From an uncultured Lachnospiraceae bacterium (GTDB lineage: Bacteria > Bacillota > Clostridia > Lachnospirales > Lachnospiraceae): a stretch of 58,973 nt of DNA. The stretch is from the NCBI GenBank assembly GCA_945913255.1, contig CAMEDC010000012.1, forward strand, positions 1-58,973, in the 5' to 3' direction. Within the stretch, counting starts at the first letter, position 1. Every line of letters begins with the position of its first letter. The translations under genes were made by a program, and so were the position numbers. Below the pieces are notes generated by a model. That model saw only the letters and a list, made by a program, of their open reading frames with translations, ran no database searches and was not told the DNA's origin. Positions 33,456-41,163 of the stretch are shown one piece after another.

Positions 33456-35480
33456 ATGAGATTTGAGAACGACAACAATGCTCTGGTCTGCTATCATCAG
33501 GGCGAAATCCTCCGTCTGGAGGCATGGGGAGAAGACTCCCTGCGTGTGCGCGCCACCATGCAGCACAGCTTTACCGGAAACGTGTGGGCTTTGACGGAAA
33601 AAGTGAAACCCGGAAACCCTTCCGTTGACATCGCACAGGAGGACCACTGGGTTGGCGATGGTACCATCGACAAGCGAGACATTGCAACCATCACAAACGG
33701 TCGTATCAAAGCTGTGGTTAACTTCGCCGGAGTCATTACTTTCTATAAGGATGAAAAGCTGATTCTGCGTGAGTATTTCCGTTTCTATGATGGAACGCTT
33801 TCCAGGGAGAGTCGTTGTCTGAAGCTGACAAACCGTGATTGGAAGGGCATTATCGGCGGCAGTGAATATTCCCTGAACCTGAAGTTTGAAAGCAATAAGG
33901 GCGAAAAGATTTTCGGTATGGGACAGTACCAGCAGGACTGCATGGACATGAAGGGCTGCGTACTGGAGCTGGCACAGCGCAACTCCCAGATTTCCGTTCC
34001 CTTTGCAGTTTCCTCTCTGGGTTACGGTTTTCTCTGGAACAATCCGGCTGTGGGCCGCGTAACCTTCGGTAAGAACTACACCGAATGGATTGCAAAGGCG
34101 ACGAAAGAAATGGACTACTGGATTACCGCTGCCGACACCCCGAAGCAGATTCTCGCAAACTATACCGAAGCTACCGGACATGCCGAGATGTTCCCCGAGG
34201 ATCTGATGGGCTTATGGCAGTGCAAGCTGCGCTACAGAACCCAGGATGAGGTTCTTTCCGTGGCCCGTCAGTACCAGAAGGAAGGTATCAAGATTGACCA
34301 GATTGTCATCGATTTCTTCCACTGGACTGTTCAGGGTGACTGGAAATTCGACAAAACATACTGGCCCGATCCCAAGGCAATGGTGGACGAGCTGCACTCC
34401 ATGGGCATCAAGGTTATCGTATCCGTATGGCCTTCCGTGGACCGCAAGAGTGAAAACTTTGGTCCCATGATGGAGAAGGGTCTGCTCATCCGTACGGAAC
34501 GCGGCGCAGCACAGACCTACGACTACCAGGGAGACTGTGTGGAAATCGACCCCTTCAATCCCGAGACAAGGAAATATGTGTGGGAAGTCTGCAAGAAGAA
34601 CTACTATGATTACGGCATTGATGCTTTCTGGCTGGATAATTCCGAACCCGATTACGGCGTTTACGACTTTGAGAATTACCGCTACTGTGACGGTCCCGCG
34701 CTCGCACTCAGCAACCAATATCCCCAGATGTACAGCAGGGTTTTCTATGATGAGATGAGCAAAATCCAGGACAACACCGTAGTCAATCTGCTGCGCTGTG
34801 CATGGGCAGGTTCCCAGAAGTACGGCAATGTCATCTGGTCCGGTGATGTGCCCAGTACCTTTGAAGCTTTTGCCGATCAGCTGCAGTGCGGTCTGAATAT
34901 GGGCCTTGCCGGAATCCCCTGGTGGACCACCGACATCGGCGGTTTCATGACAGATGATGTGAACGACCCTGACTTCCGCCAGCTGTTGATCAGATGGTAT
35001 CAGTTTGCAGTTTATTCACCTGTGCTTCGTATGCACGGCGACCGCGGTCCCTACAACATCCCGCCTCTGGATGACAGAGACTGGGGCGGTGGATATCTGC
35101 ACACCGGTCAGCCCAATGAGCTCTGGAGCTACGGCGAAGACAATTATGCGATCATGAAGAAATACTATGATATCCGTATTTCCATGCATGACTATATCAA
35201 GAGCTTGTATGAAGAAGCTCATGTGAATGGTTCTCCCCTGCTCCGTGCCATGTTCTATGAGTTCCCTGAGGACGAAAAGTGCTGGGAGCTCCAGGATCAG
35301 TACATGTTCGGAAGCAAGTACCTGGCAGCACCTATCTTTAAGTTGAACAGCTTCAAGCGGGATGTATACCTGCCCGCAGGCAAGTGGAAGCTGACTTCCA
35401 CAGGTGAAATCTTTAAAGGCGGATGCACCGTAACCGTGGATGCACCGATTGACTACATGCCGGTATTTGAGAAAATGTAA
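33456..35480 (+). CDS. Glycoside hydrolase family 31 alpha-glycosidase (alpha-xylosidase-like)
   Basis: A 674-residue GH31 enzyme. The nucleophile is Asp394 in DAFWLDNSEPD, and the acid/base Asp464 is in WSGDVPSTF. The N-terminal beta-sandwich is complete, and the barrel has GLWQCKLRYRTQDEV and IVIDFFHWTVQGDW. The WLDNSEPDYG form of the nucleophile motif is common in alpha-xylosidase-like members; alpha-glucosidase activity remains possible. There is no signal peptide. AAGGAG lies 7 nt before the ATG. It is a single-gene unit ending in a strong terminator and divergent from an AraC regulator. Confidence 0.93.
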   Translation: MRFENDNNALVCYHQGEILRLEAWGEDSLRVRATMQHSFTGNVWALTEKVKPGNPSVDIAQEDHWVGDGTIDKRDIATITNGRIKAVVNFAGVITFYKDEKLILREYFRFYDGTLSRESRCLKLTNRDWKGIIGGSEYSLNLKFESNKGEKIFGMGQYQQDCMDMKGCVLELAQRNSQISVPFAVSSLGYGFLWNNPAVGRVTFGKNYTEWIAKATKEMDYWITAADTPKQILANYTEATGHAEMFPEDLMGLWQCKLRYRTQDEVLSVARQYQKEGIKIDQIVIDFFHWTVQGDWKFDKTYWPDPKAMVDELHSMGIKVIVSVWPSVDRKSENFGPMMEKGLLIRTERGAAQTYDYQGDCVEIDPFNPETRKYVWEVCKKNYYDYGIDAFWLDNSEPDYGVYDFENYRYCDGPALALSNQYPQMYSRVFYDEMSKIQDNTVVNLLRCAWAGSQKYGNVIWSGDVPSTFEAFADQLQCGLNMGLAGIPWWTTDIGGFMTDDVNDPDFRQLLIRWYQFAVYSPVLRMHGDRGPYNIPPLDDRDWGGGYLHTGQPNELWSYGEDNYAIMKKYYDIRISMHDYIKSLYEEAHVNGSPLLRAMFYEFPEDEKCWELQDQYMFGSKYLAAPIFKLNSFKRDVYLPAGKWKLTSTGEIFKGGCTVTVDAPIDYMPVFEKM

Positions 35481-35561
35481 TTTTTTATGCATCCTCTATC
35501 AAAAACTTTTCAGCGAATAAGGTATCGCAAAATAGAAACGTGCACTGCAAGCTGCACTATT

Positions 35562-35598
35562 AAAGGCTCCCCGCTTACCTGCGGTGGAGCCTTTTATT
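35562..35598 (+). terminator. Intrinsic terminator after GH31
   Basis: AAAGGCTCC pairs with GGAGCCTTT around a GC-rich 15-nt loop, followed by TATTA. It is probably bidirectional, also serving the leftward oxidoreductase gene that ends at 35645. Confidence 0.85.
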
Positions 35599-35610
35599 AC
35601 TCACCCAATT

Positions 35611-35650
35611 GTCTATTCTTTGGCTTACTCGTCTATTCCTTGGCTTACTC
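35611..35650. repeat. 20-bp tandem duplication over a stop codon
   Basis: Two adjacent 20-bp units (35611-35630, 35631-35650) differ at one base; each contains GTCTATTC and TTGGCTTACTC. The second unit includes the stop codon (35645-35647) and last codon of the oxidoreductase gene. Confidence 0.95.
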
Positions 35651-36622
35651 AAACGGGAAAACCACTCCCCATACTGTACGAAGTTCATCCATCCTTTTCA
35701 TGATTTCCAGGGTTTCAGCATGTGGCATCTCTTCACACTCCGTTTTTCCTGCTTCCAATGCCCGGATGCATGCCAGAACTTCATACTCATATCCGTTAAT
35801 CTGAGCAGGAACCTCAAGGTTCTCCCGCAGCTTTCCGTCTTTATCATACAACTGAATTGACGAATAATTGTTCAGGGATTCCACACGAATGCTTCCGGCA
35901 GTTCCGCTGATGGTGCCTTCATTAACAGGACCCGTCACAAAAGAAGTCCGCAAATGTGCTTTTTTCCCATCCCTGTACGTATAATAGATATTGTCCGTGG
36001 CATCTACTCCTGTCTCATACTTCTCACAATCCGACTCCACCTTAACAATATCATCCCCGAAGTACATGGAAGCAAAGGTCAACGCATACATGCCAAGATC
36101 CAGCAGTGCGCCCCCCGCTAGTGCAGGGTCATACATACGCTGTTTATGAGTGAGTGGTATGGAAAACTCCGCACTCAGGCTCAGCGGTTCACCGATTGCT
36201 CCATCTGCCAGCAGTTTTCTGATGATATCTGCCGCCGGCAGATACCTTGTCCAAATCGCCTCTGTCAGAAACACCTTCTTTTCTTCTGCAAGACCAATCA
36301 GTTCTGCTGCCTGTTTTGCATTTGCCGTGAAAGCTTTCTCTACCAACACCGGTTTCCCGTGCTCCACACAAAGCTTTGCATGTGCAAAATGATGTGAATG
36401 CGGCGTTGCCACATAAATCAGCTCCACCTCCGGATCTGATACCAGTTCTTCATAAGATCCATACGCCTTTTCAAAGTGCCATTTATTCGCAAACGCTTCT
36501 GCTTTTTCAAGGCTACGGGAAGCCACTGCATAGGCATTCACCTGTTCCAGTCCGTTTATTGCTTCTGCCATCGCATTCGCAATATTACCGGCTCCTATGA
36601 TTCCCATGTTCCATTTTTTCAT
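35645..36622 (-). CDS. Gfo/Idh/MocA family oxidoreductase
   Basis: A 325-residue NAD(P)-dependent dehydrogenase. The Rossmann motif is GIIGAGNIANAMAEAI at residues 8-23. VATPHSHHFAHAKLCVEHGKPVLVEKAFTANAKQA is the usual cofactor/active-site region (EKxFT form). The C-terminal half is the alpha/beta substrate domain with GGALLDLGMYAL. It probably oxidises or reduces a sugar or inositol-like substrate, fitting the carbohydrate genes around it; the exact substrate is unknown. AAGGAG lies 9 nt before the ATG. Confidence 0.92.
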   Translation of the reverse strand: MKKWNMGIIGAGNIANAMAEAINGLEQVNAYAVASRSLEKAEAFANKWHFEKAYGSYEELVSDPEVELIYVATPHSHHFAHAKLCVEHGKPVLVEKAFTANAKQAAELIGLAEEKKVFLTEAIWTRYLPAADIIRKLLADGAIGEPLSLSAEFSIPLTHKQRMYDPALAGGALLDLGMYALTFASMYFGDDIVKVESDCEKYETGVDATDNIYYTYRDGKKAHLRTSFVTGPVNEGTISGTAGSIRVESLNNYSSIQLYDKDGKLRENLEVPAQINGYEYEVLACIRALEAGKTECEEMPHAETLEIMKRMDELRTVWGVVFPFE

Positions 36623-36649
36623 AGTTTTCTTCTCCTTCTCAACATCCGA

Positions 36650-36793
36650 TGTTGTATCTGATTTATACCCGACGCTATTCTTATGTTATCCCTGATGTTA
36701 TACCCTCATTATACTCGGTGCCATTCCCACTTGCTATATCCGGCGCTATGCCCAATGTTATGCCCAATGCTATATCTAATTTTACACCATAAT
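36650..36793. repeat. Degenerate 12-bp tandem repeat, about 11 units
   Basis: From 36650 the sequence falls into successive 12-mers such as TTATCCCTGATG, CTATGCCCAATG and TTATGCCCAATG, with steady 12-bp spacing and drifting sequence. It lies just upstream of the oxidoreductase gene, where its promoter should be. Confidence 0.75.
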
Positions 36794-37114
36794 TCCCTCC
36801 CACGCTAGGTATGTATTTCTTCAAAACAGAAGAAATACTGGCTAATCTTAAAAAGTACTAATTCAGGCCAGTATCATATAACAAAATCCATCAATTCTGT
36901 AACTTATCTAGTCAGGAAAATACATGCCAGATTCCATTTTCCAGACATTTCACCAGTAAATTCCGTGAAATTGATTCTCTTTCTTCCTCAAAATAGTCTC
37001 TATATACTGGCAGCATACCTTGAAATGGAAGAGCAGACAGTATTTCTTGCATTTTGCGTATTGAACTCCATTCCACGACCCATTTCGCAGGCCATTCCAC
37101 ATTCCGTTCATCAA
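36794..37114. other. Gap with inverted repeat and one doubtful small frame
   Basis: Holds ATACTGGC (36836) and its inverse GCCAGTAT, an inverted repeat about 40 bp across. A minus-strand frame 36912-37100 (62 codons from GTG, MEWPAKWVVEWSSIRKM..) starts 15 bp past the downstream gene stop but has only a weak ribosome binding site and no recognisable homology. I do not call it a gene with confidence. Confidence 0.4.
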
Positions 37115-37825
37115 CTATTTCTTATGTAAGCGTATTCCCTTCTCTACCAATTTTGACGCGTTCTCAAGGAATGTGCCATATTCTTCCTTTGACATAGCTA
37201 TATAGGCATATCTGCCTGTGGTTTTCTGCGGTAGATATCCCATCACTTTTATTTTACGCGGAATTGCGTTCTGAGGCAGATAGTCGATATAGTCGGGAAA
37301 AGCTTCAAGCCCCATTATCTCCGTAAAATATCCGGAGTCAGGATGGGTATCCAGATATTCCCGTTCCAGAGAATAGATATCACACATCCTTTCCCTTCCG
37401 CCAATCAGCAGCTTCACTGAGTCCCAGGTTTCCGGCATATCTTTCGCTCTCATACCCAATTCAGGATGTGAGATGATTCTGTTCCACGAAGCCTTCACTC
37501 TCTCTTCATCGCGTATGTATCTCTGAAATTCCGCGTCAGTGACTAAATGCGCATAGTATCCCCACAGAAAAGATTCCTCCTGCGCAGAAGCTATCACTTT
37601 TCTTTCCATGTACTCATGTAAAAATCTGTCGCAGTCCGCCATTACCTTTCTCTTGCCCGTCATCCAATGCGTTAATTCACGCGGTGGTGTAAAGCTTGTC
37701 CAATCGTCGTTTTCAATATTACAATCCGGCGCAATATTCCCCACACAAAATTCATGCTTTTTCAATTCGGGAATTCTTTGCAGAACTCTGTCTGCGATCA
37801 TTAAATGTGTCACCCATGTTGCCAT
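37115..37825 (-). CDS. Zinc-dependent phospholipase C-like protein
   Basis: A 236-residue all-helical protein. It shows the pattern of the zn_dep_PLPC family: N-terminal ATWVTHLMIADRVL (aligned with the conserved Trp/His zinc ligands), CVGNIAPDCN, ELTHWM and WGYYAHLVTDAEF, each supplying His or Asp ligands. There is no secretion signal, so it is probably an intracellular member rather than a toxin. Its physiological substrate is unknown. GAGGA lies 6 nt before the ATG. Confidence 0.8.
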   Translation of the reverse strand: MATWVTHLMIADRVLQRIPELKKHEFCVGNIAPDCNIENDDWTSFTPPRELTHWMTGKRKVMADCDRFLHEYMERKVIASAQEESFLWGYYAHLVTDAEFQRYIRDEERVKASWNRIISHPELGMRAKDMPETWDSVKLLIGGRERMCDIYSLEREYLDTHPDSGYFTEIMGLEAFPDYIDYLPQNAIPRKIKVMGYLPQKTTGRYAYIAMSKEEYGTFLENASKLVEKGIRLHKK

Positions 37826-37852
37826 GATGCTTCCTCACTGTCCACCCATTTT

Positions 37853-37935
37853 ATTGTACTTCTTTGTACTTCACATGGTACTTTTAATTATACTTCTTAT
37901 TGTCCTTCTCATTGTATGGCTGATAGCGTATGACT
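37853..37935. repeat. Degenerate 12-bp tandem repeat reaching into a coding end
   Basis: 12-bp periodic units such as TGTACTTCTTTG, TACTTTTAATTA, TACTTCTTATTG and TCCTTCTCATTG. The array begins in the intergenic gap and runs over the stop and last codons of the metallophosphoesterase gene. Confidence 0.7.
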
Positions 37936-38817
37936 TGTACTGCTGCTGTGCCGATACAACAGTTGTCCTACAGCCTGCTCCCAATACCGTTCCGGAATAT
38001 CCGGCCAGTTGCACTCCCCCGTATCCTGCCTGCACAAAGTCATTACCTGTTCCAAAATCCTTGCGTGGGCAATCTCCTCCGGCAATTCATTTCGCAGAAG
38101 ACATTCTGTAATCATGCACCAGTAGGGAGCCCGCTCCATAAGCCCGGATGCATATAACTCCCGGATAACCCGCTCCCTGTCATACTCAAGGCTGATGAAT
38201 TCCTCCTGCCAGCGCCCCTGCTCCCCGTGCAGAATCATAAACTGCGTTCTTCCGCCTGCCTTCAGGGGCATGCCCACCGCTCCGGGATTCAATGCCGTCT
38301 TTCCCATGTGTTCGGTCTTCCCCTGAATATGTGTATGGGCATACAATATCAAATCCACCTCAGAAGCTTCCAGAATGCTTTTTGTTTCCTCATTTCCCGG
38401 CAGCATATGTCCACGCACATCCGTGGGCGAGCCATGGCAGGCTATCAGTGTCGGAAGTTCACCATACTGCAGTTTCCGCGCTACAGGTAAATTCTCAAAA
38501 AACTGCAAATCCCCCTTTGTCAGATGATGATAGGCATAGTAAAGCGCTCCCGTGGTAGAATTGTGCTCCAGCCACCCTTTCTCTCCGTTATCCCGATAGC
38601 CAAGCCAGTAATTCTCTTTGTTTCCCCGAATAAATGTACAATCATACACTTCATCATATTTTCGCAACAGTTCCATCGTGCGTTCCGGATATGCAAACTC
38701 TCCGACATAATCACCTAAAAACAGGAAGCTCCTGATACCACGCTCCTGTGCATAGCGCATACATTCTTCCAGTGCCACATAATTGCTGTGTATATCTGCC
38801 AAAACCGCTATTTCCAT
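37909..38817 (-). CDS. Calcineurin-like metallophosphoesterase
   Basis: A 302-residue binuclear metal phosphoesterase of the YfcE/MJ0936-like class. Motifs in order: LADIHSNYVALEE (D-x-H), FLGDYVGE (GD), FIRGNKENYW (GN[H/K]E), ACHGSP and YAHTHIQ (H-x-H). Length is about 60 residues beyond the core; the tail carries two Cys and ends in a Ser-rich stretch encoded by a 12-bp repeat array, so the terminus is probably unstable. Substrate unknown (phosphodiester or nucleotide). Confidence 0.88.
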   Translation of the reverse strand: MEIAVLADIHSNYVALEECMRYAQERGIRSFLFLGDYVGEFAYPERTMELLRKYDEVYDCTFIRGNKENYWLGYRDNGEKGWLEHNSTTGALYYAYHHLTKGDLQFFENLPVARKLQYGELPTLIACHGSPTDVRGHMLPGNEETKSILEASEVDLILYAHTHIQGKTEHMGKTALNPGAVGMPLKAGGRTQFMILHGEQGRWQEEFISLEYDRERVIRELYASGLMERAPYWCMITECLLRNELPEEIAHARILEQVMTLCRQDTGECNWPDIPERYWEQAVGQLLYRHSSSTSHTLSAIQ

Positions 38818-38979
38818 TTTTCTTCCACTCCATTTATCTTCTATCGAAAGCTTGTATCCTTATCTTCAAGCCTTCATTCTTAACTGCATTATAAAGGAAG
38901 TGTTTTAACATTTTGTCAGCAAATTTCTTAAAAAACCCTTGCCGTTTCTTAAGATATGCCTATCTCCTGGCGTGAAAGC

Positions 38980-39012
38980 AAAAAAACTGCGGTCAGCCTA
39001 CAGCTGCCGCAG
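38980..39012 (-). terminator. Terminator overlapping the end of the 39.0-39.4 kb gene
   Basis: Minus strand: CTGCGG and CCGCAG stem, then TTTTTTTG. The stem starts in the last codons of the gene (LRQL, stop at 38998-39000). Confidence 0.85.
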
Positions 39013-39420
39013 TTGATTCATAATATAATTCACTTTTTGAATGGCATTGTCTACCTGCTTCTTTGCATCACTGATTCGCGATTGTACCAGCCAATCTGCA
39101 ATAATACCATCAAAAAAATAGTCTGCAAAAGAAAGGAAATCACCGGTTTGAATATGAAACTTTGCCACATTGTCCACATCCATCAACTCCCTCTGGAAAC
39201 GCTTGAGCGCATATCTGGCATCCTGTACCAACCGTTCCGCATTGTTCATTTTGGAATGTTTCATAAAGGTACTGATCGTGCCGCCTCCAAAGATGTCAAG
39301 CAGTCCCCAGTTGCCTGCACTGTTCAGGGAATCTCTCGCCTGTGTCAGATAATGCAAAGCTTCCTGCCCTGCCTGCATGGCCTCCCTAACTTCTTTATCT
39401 CTGTTATAAATTTCACTCAT
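38998..39420 (-). CDS. Conserved helical protein of unknown function
   Basis: A 140-residue protein, almost all helical by composition, with a glycine hinge NWGLLDIFGGGTISTFMKHSKMN (residues 37-59 by position) between two long amphipathic helices, including KRFQRELMDVD. It has no signal peptide, membrane helix or enzyme motif that I recognise. It reads like a small widely distributed coiled-coil family. GGGGAG lies 6 nt before the ATG. A terminator overlaps its end, so it is probably a single-gene unit. Confidence 0.8.
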   Translation of the reverse strand: MSEIYNRDKEVREAMQAGQEALHYLTQARDSLNSAGNWGLLDIFGGGTISTFMKHSKMNNAERLVQDARYALKRFQRELMDVDNVAKFHIQTGDFLSFADYFFDGIIADWLVQSRISDAKKQVDNAIQKVNYIMNQLRQL

Positions 39421-39466
39421 AAAAAACTCCCCTATTTTTATTATCTTGCTATTCCCTTCCGTGACT

Positions 39467-39508
39467 TATTCCTGTATTTATATTTCCGTATTTCTATTCC
39501 TGTATCTT
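39467..39508. repeat. 14-bp tandem repeat, three units, over a stop codon
   Basis: Units at 39467, 39481 and 39495 (TATTCCTGTATTTA, TATTTCCGTATTTC, TATTCCTGTATCTT). The stop of the zinc-ribbon gene (39494-39496) lies at the junction of units two and three. Confidence 0.85.
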
Positions 39509-39688
39509 TGATGCATCCTCTAAATAGAATTCGATATAGCCACATTTCGGGCAGACAGCTGCATGAACCTTTCCCAGACTCTCTTTAAAAATTCCGGGTT
39601 TTGTAATTTTCAAGCCATATGCAGCACCTTCTACCTTTACATCAAAATCTTCCGACATTTGCTTTTTACAACGAATACATTCTCTCAT
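39494..39688 (-). CDS. Small zinc-ribbon protein
   Basis: A 64-residue protein with CIRCKK at residues 4-9 and CPKCGY at about 46-51, a two-knuckle zinc ribbon like those of small nucleic-acid-binding proteins. The start was set at the ATG 7 nt after GGAGG; an upstream extension of 19 codons has no ribosome binding site. Its last codons are encoded by a 14-bp tandem repeat. Function unknown. Confidence 0.78.
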   Translation of the reverse strand: MRECIRCKKQMSEDFDVKVEGAAYGLKITKPGIFKESLGKVHAAVCPKCGYIEFYLEDASKIQE

Positions 39689-39754
39689 AAACCTTCCTCC
39701 GAATCTTTCATGATAAATCCTTGATAATTTGCTGTTTCCCTTCATTATTTGATT

Positions 39755-39794
39755 TCTTGTTTCATCTTTTTTCTGAGCTCTTGTTTCATCTTTT
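39755..39794. repeat. 24-bp direct repeat upstream of the zinc-ribbon gene
   Basis: TCTTGTTTCATCTTTT occurs at 39755-39770 and 39779-39794. A shorter partial unit (TTCTTATAT) follows. This is the leader/promoter zone of the leftward zinc-ribbon gene. Confidence 0.7.
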
Positions 39795-39845
39795 ATAGGA
39801 TTTCTTATATAGATATCATACTCTCCGCTTTATTCCGTAACAAGA

Positions 39846-39896
39846 AAAAAAATACGCACATTATGTAAGGATAATGTGCATGATGCCAATCATGCA
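39846..39896 (-). terminator. Orphan leftward terminator with a second adjacent hairpin
   Basis: Minus strand: stem GCACATTAT / ATAATGTGC (39856-39864, 39871-39879) is followed by GTATTTTTTTTC. Directly upstream is a perfect 8-bp hairpin TGCATGAT / ATCATGCA (39877-39896) that shares 3 nt with it. No leftward gene lies upstream to be terminated; degV points the other way. The remaining gap 39900-40006 holds nothing recognised. Confidence 0.7.
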
Positions 39897-40006
39897 TCTA
39901 TGTGACATATATTTCAGAAATACTAACCCATTGTTCCCATTTCATAGCTGCTAACTAATTATTCTCATTTTGTTTGATTTTCAAGTATTTTGATTCTCAA
40001 AATAGC

Positions 40007-40035
40007 TTGACAGTATTTGCCGGGCATTATATACT
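40007..40035 (+). promoter_or_regulatory. Promoter of degV
   Basis: -35 TTGACA (40007-40012), 17-bp spacer, -10 TATACT (40030-40035), 118 bp upstream of the ATG, leaving a leader with two hairpin repeats. Confidence 0.85.
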
Positions 40036-40054
40036 TTACACTGTTACCAGGAAA

Positions 40055-40113
40055 GAAACTCCCGGCAATGATTACCATTGCATGAAACTCTCTGCAATGA
40101 CTGCTATTGCAAG
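40055..40113. repeat. 29-bp tandem repeat with hairpin in the degV leader
   Basis: Units start at 40055 and 40084. Each has GAAACTC followed by an inverted repeat such as GCAATG-ATTAC-CATTGC. It lies between promoter and ribosome binding site, so both hairpins are in the mRNA leader. Confidence 0.75.
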
Positions 40114-40152
40114 TATACCATATGTACATTTTATCACAGAAGGGAAAAGAAA

Positions 40153-41001
40153 ATGAGTGTTAGAATTGTAATAGACTCTGCAAGTGACTTGACAAAAGAA
40201 CAGGCAGATGCCCTGAAGCTTGATTATATGCCATTAAAAACCCTGTTCGGAGAGGAAGAATATCTGGACGGTGTCACCATCACACATGAAGAATTTTATG
40301 ATAAGCTGATTGAGTGCGGTACCATCCCCACCACCAGCCAGGTTCCTCCTTACGATTTTGAAAAAAAATACCGTGAGATTAAAGAAAGCGGCGATACTGC
40401 TGTTGTCATCACTCTTTCTTCCCTGCTCTCCGGCACCTATCAGAGCGCCGTACTCGCTCTGGAGGGTTATGAGGACTGCATCTGTCTGGTTGACAGTCTG
40501 AATGTCAGCATCGGGGAACAGAATCTGGTTCAATATGCGGTGCACCTGCGGGATCAGGGTCTTGCTGCCGGTGAAATCGCTGCAGAACTTGACCGAAAGA
40601 AATCCGACATCTGTGTGCTCGCCGTATTTGATACGCTGGAGTACTTAAAGCAGGGCGGCAGAATTTCCAAGACCGCTGCCTGGGCAGGAACAGTTCTCTC
40701 TATCAAGCCCGTTATCTCCGTAATCAAAGGGGAGGTTGCCATTCTCGGCAAGGCACGCGGCTCCAAGAACGGCAACAATATGCTGATTCAGCAGGTAAAC
40801 CAGAGCGGCGGCATCGATTTCTCCATGCCCTACTGCCTCGGCTATACCGGCTTGGACGACACGCTCCTGCAAAAGTATATTACGGACAGCTCTGCACTCT
40901 GGGAAGGGAAAACAGACCAGCTTCCCATCAGCACCATCGGCTCCACCATCGGAACCCACGCAGGTCCCGGAGCCATCGCAGTGTCTTACTTTCATCTGTA
41001 A
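40153..41001 (+). CDS. DegV family fatty-acid-binding protein
   Basis: A 282-residue DegV/FakB-fold protein that binds a fatty acid and presents it to the FakA kinase. The N-terminal RIVIDSASDLTKEQ, PTTSQVPPYDF, ITLSSLLSGTYQSA and the C-terminal STIGSTIGTHAGPGAIAVSYF are standard DegV motifs. The start was set at MSVRIVIDSAS with AAGGG upstream; a longer frame runs into the leader repeats. It has its own promoter and a large hairpin after the stop. Confidence 0.93.
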   Translation: MSVRIVIDSASDLTKEQADALKLDYMPLKTLFGEEEYLDGVTITHEEFYDKLIECGTIPTTSQVPPYDFEKKYREIKESGDTAVVITLSSLLSGTYQSAVLALEGYEDCICLVDSLNVSIGEQNLVQYAVHLRDQGLAAGEIAAELDRKKSDICVLAVFDTLEYLKQGGRISKTAAWAGTVLSIKPVISVIKGEVAILGKARGSKNGNNMLIQQVNQSGGIDFSMPYCLGYTGLDDTLLQKYITDSSALWEGKTDQLPISTIGSTIGTHAGPGAIAVSYFHL

Positions 41002-41046
41002 AAATAAGCGGCTGTTTTTTCTCTGCTTATTCAAAATACCATCTAA

Positions 41047-41115
41047 ACCGCCTGCCGGAAGCTGTGATATGCTCCTGTCTGCCTGACAGGGAATATCAGA
41101 TTTCCGGCAGGCGGT
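41047..41115. terminator. 69-nt nested hairpin between convergent genes
   Basis: A perfect 14-bp outer stem (ACCGCCTGCCGGAA and its inverse, 41047-41060 and 41102-41115) encloses TGATAT/ATATCA and CCTGTC/GACAGG stems. It separates degV and the leftward U32-like gene, so it is probably a bidirectional terminator, though neither side has a long T run. Confidence 0.65.
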
Positions 41116-41163
41116 AATTATATTCCAATGATTCGTAGATTGATGTTGCTTCATCCCTTAAAC

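Noticed and set aside
36912..37100. Small protein of 62 residues after the Zn-PLC-like gene
   Set aside because: Weak ribosome-binding site, GTG start and no recognisable homology; kept only as a note in the gap entry.
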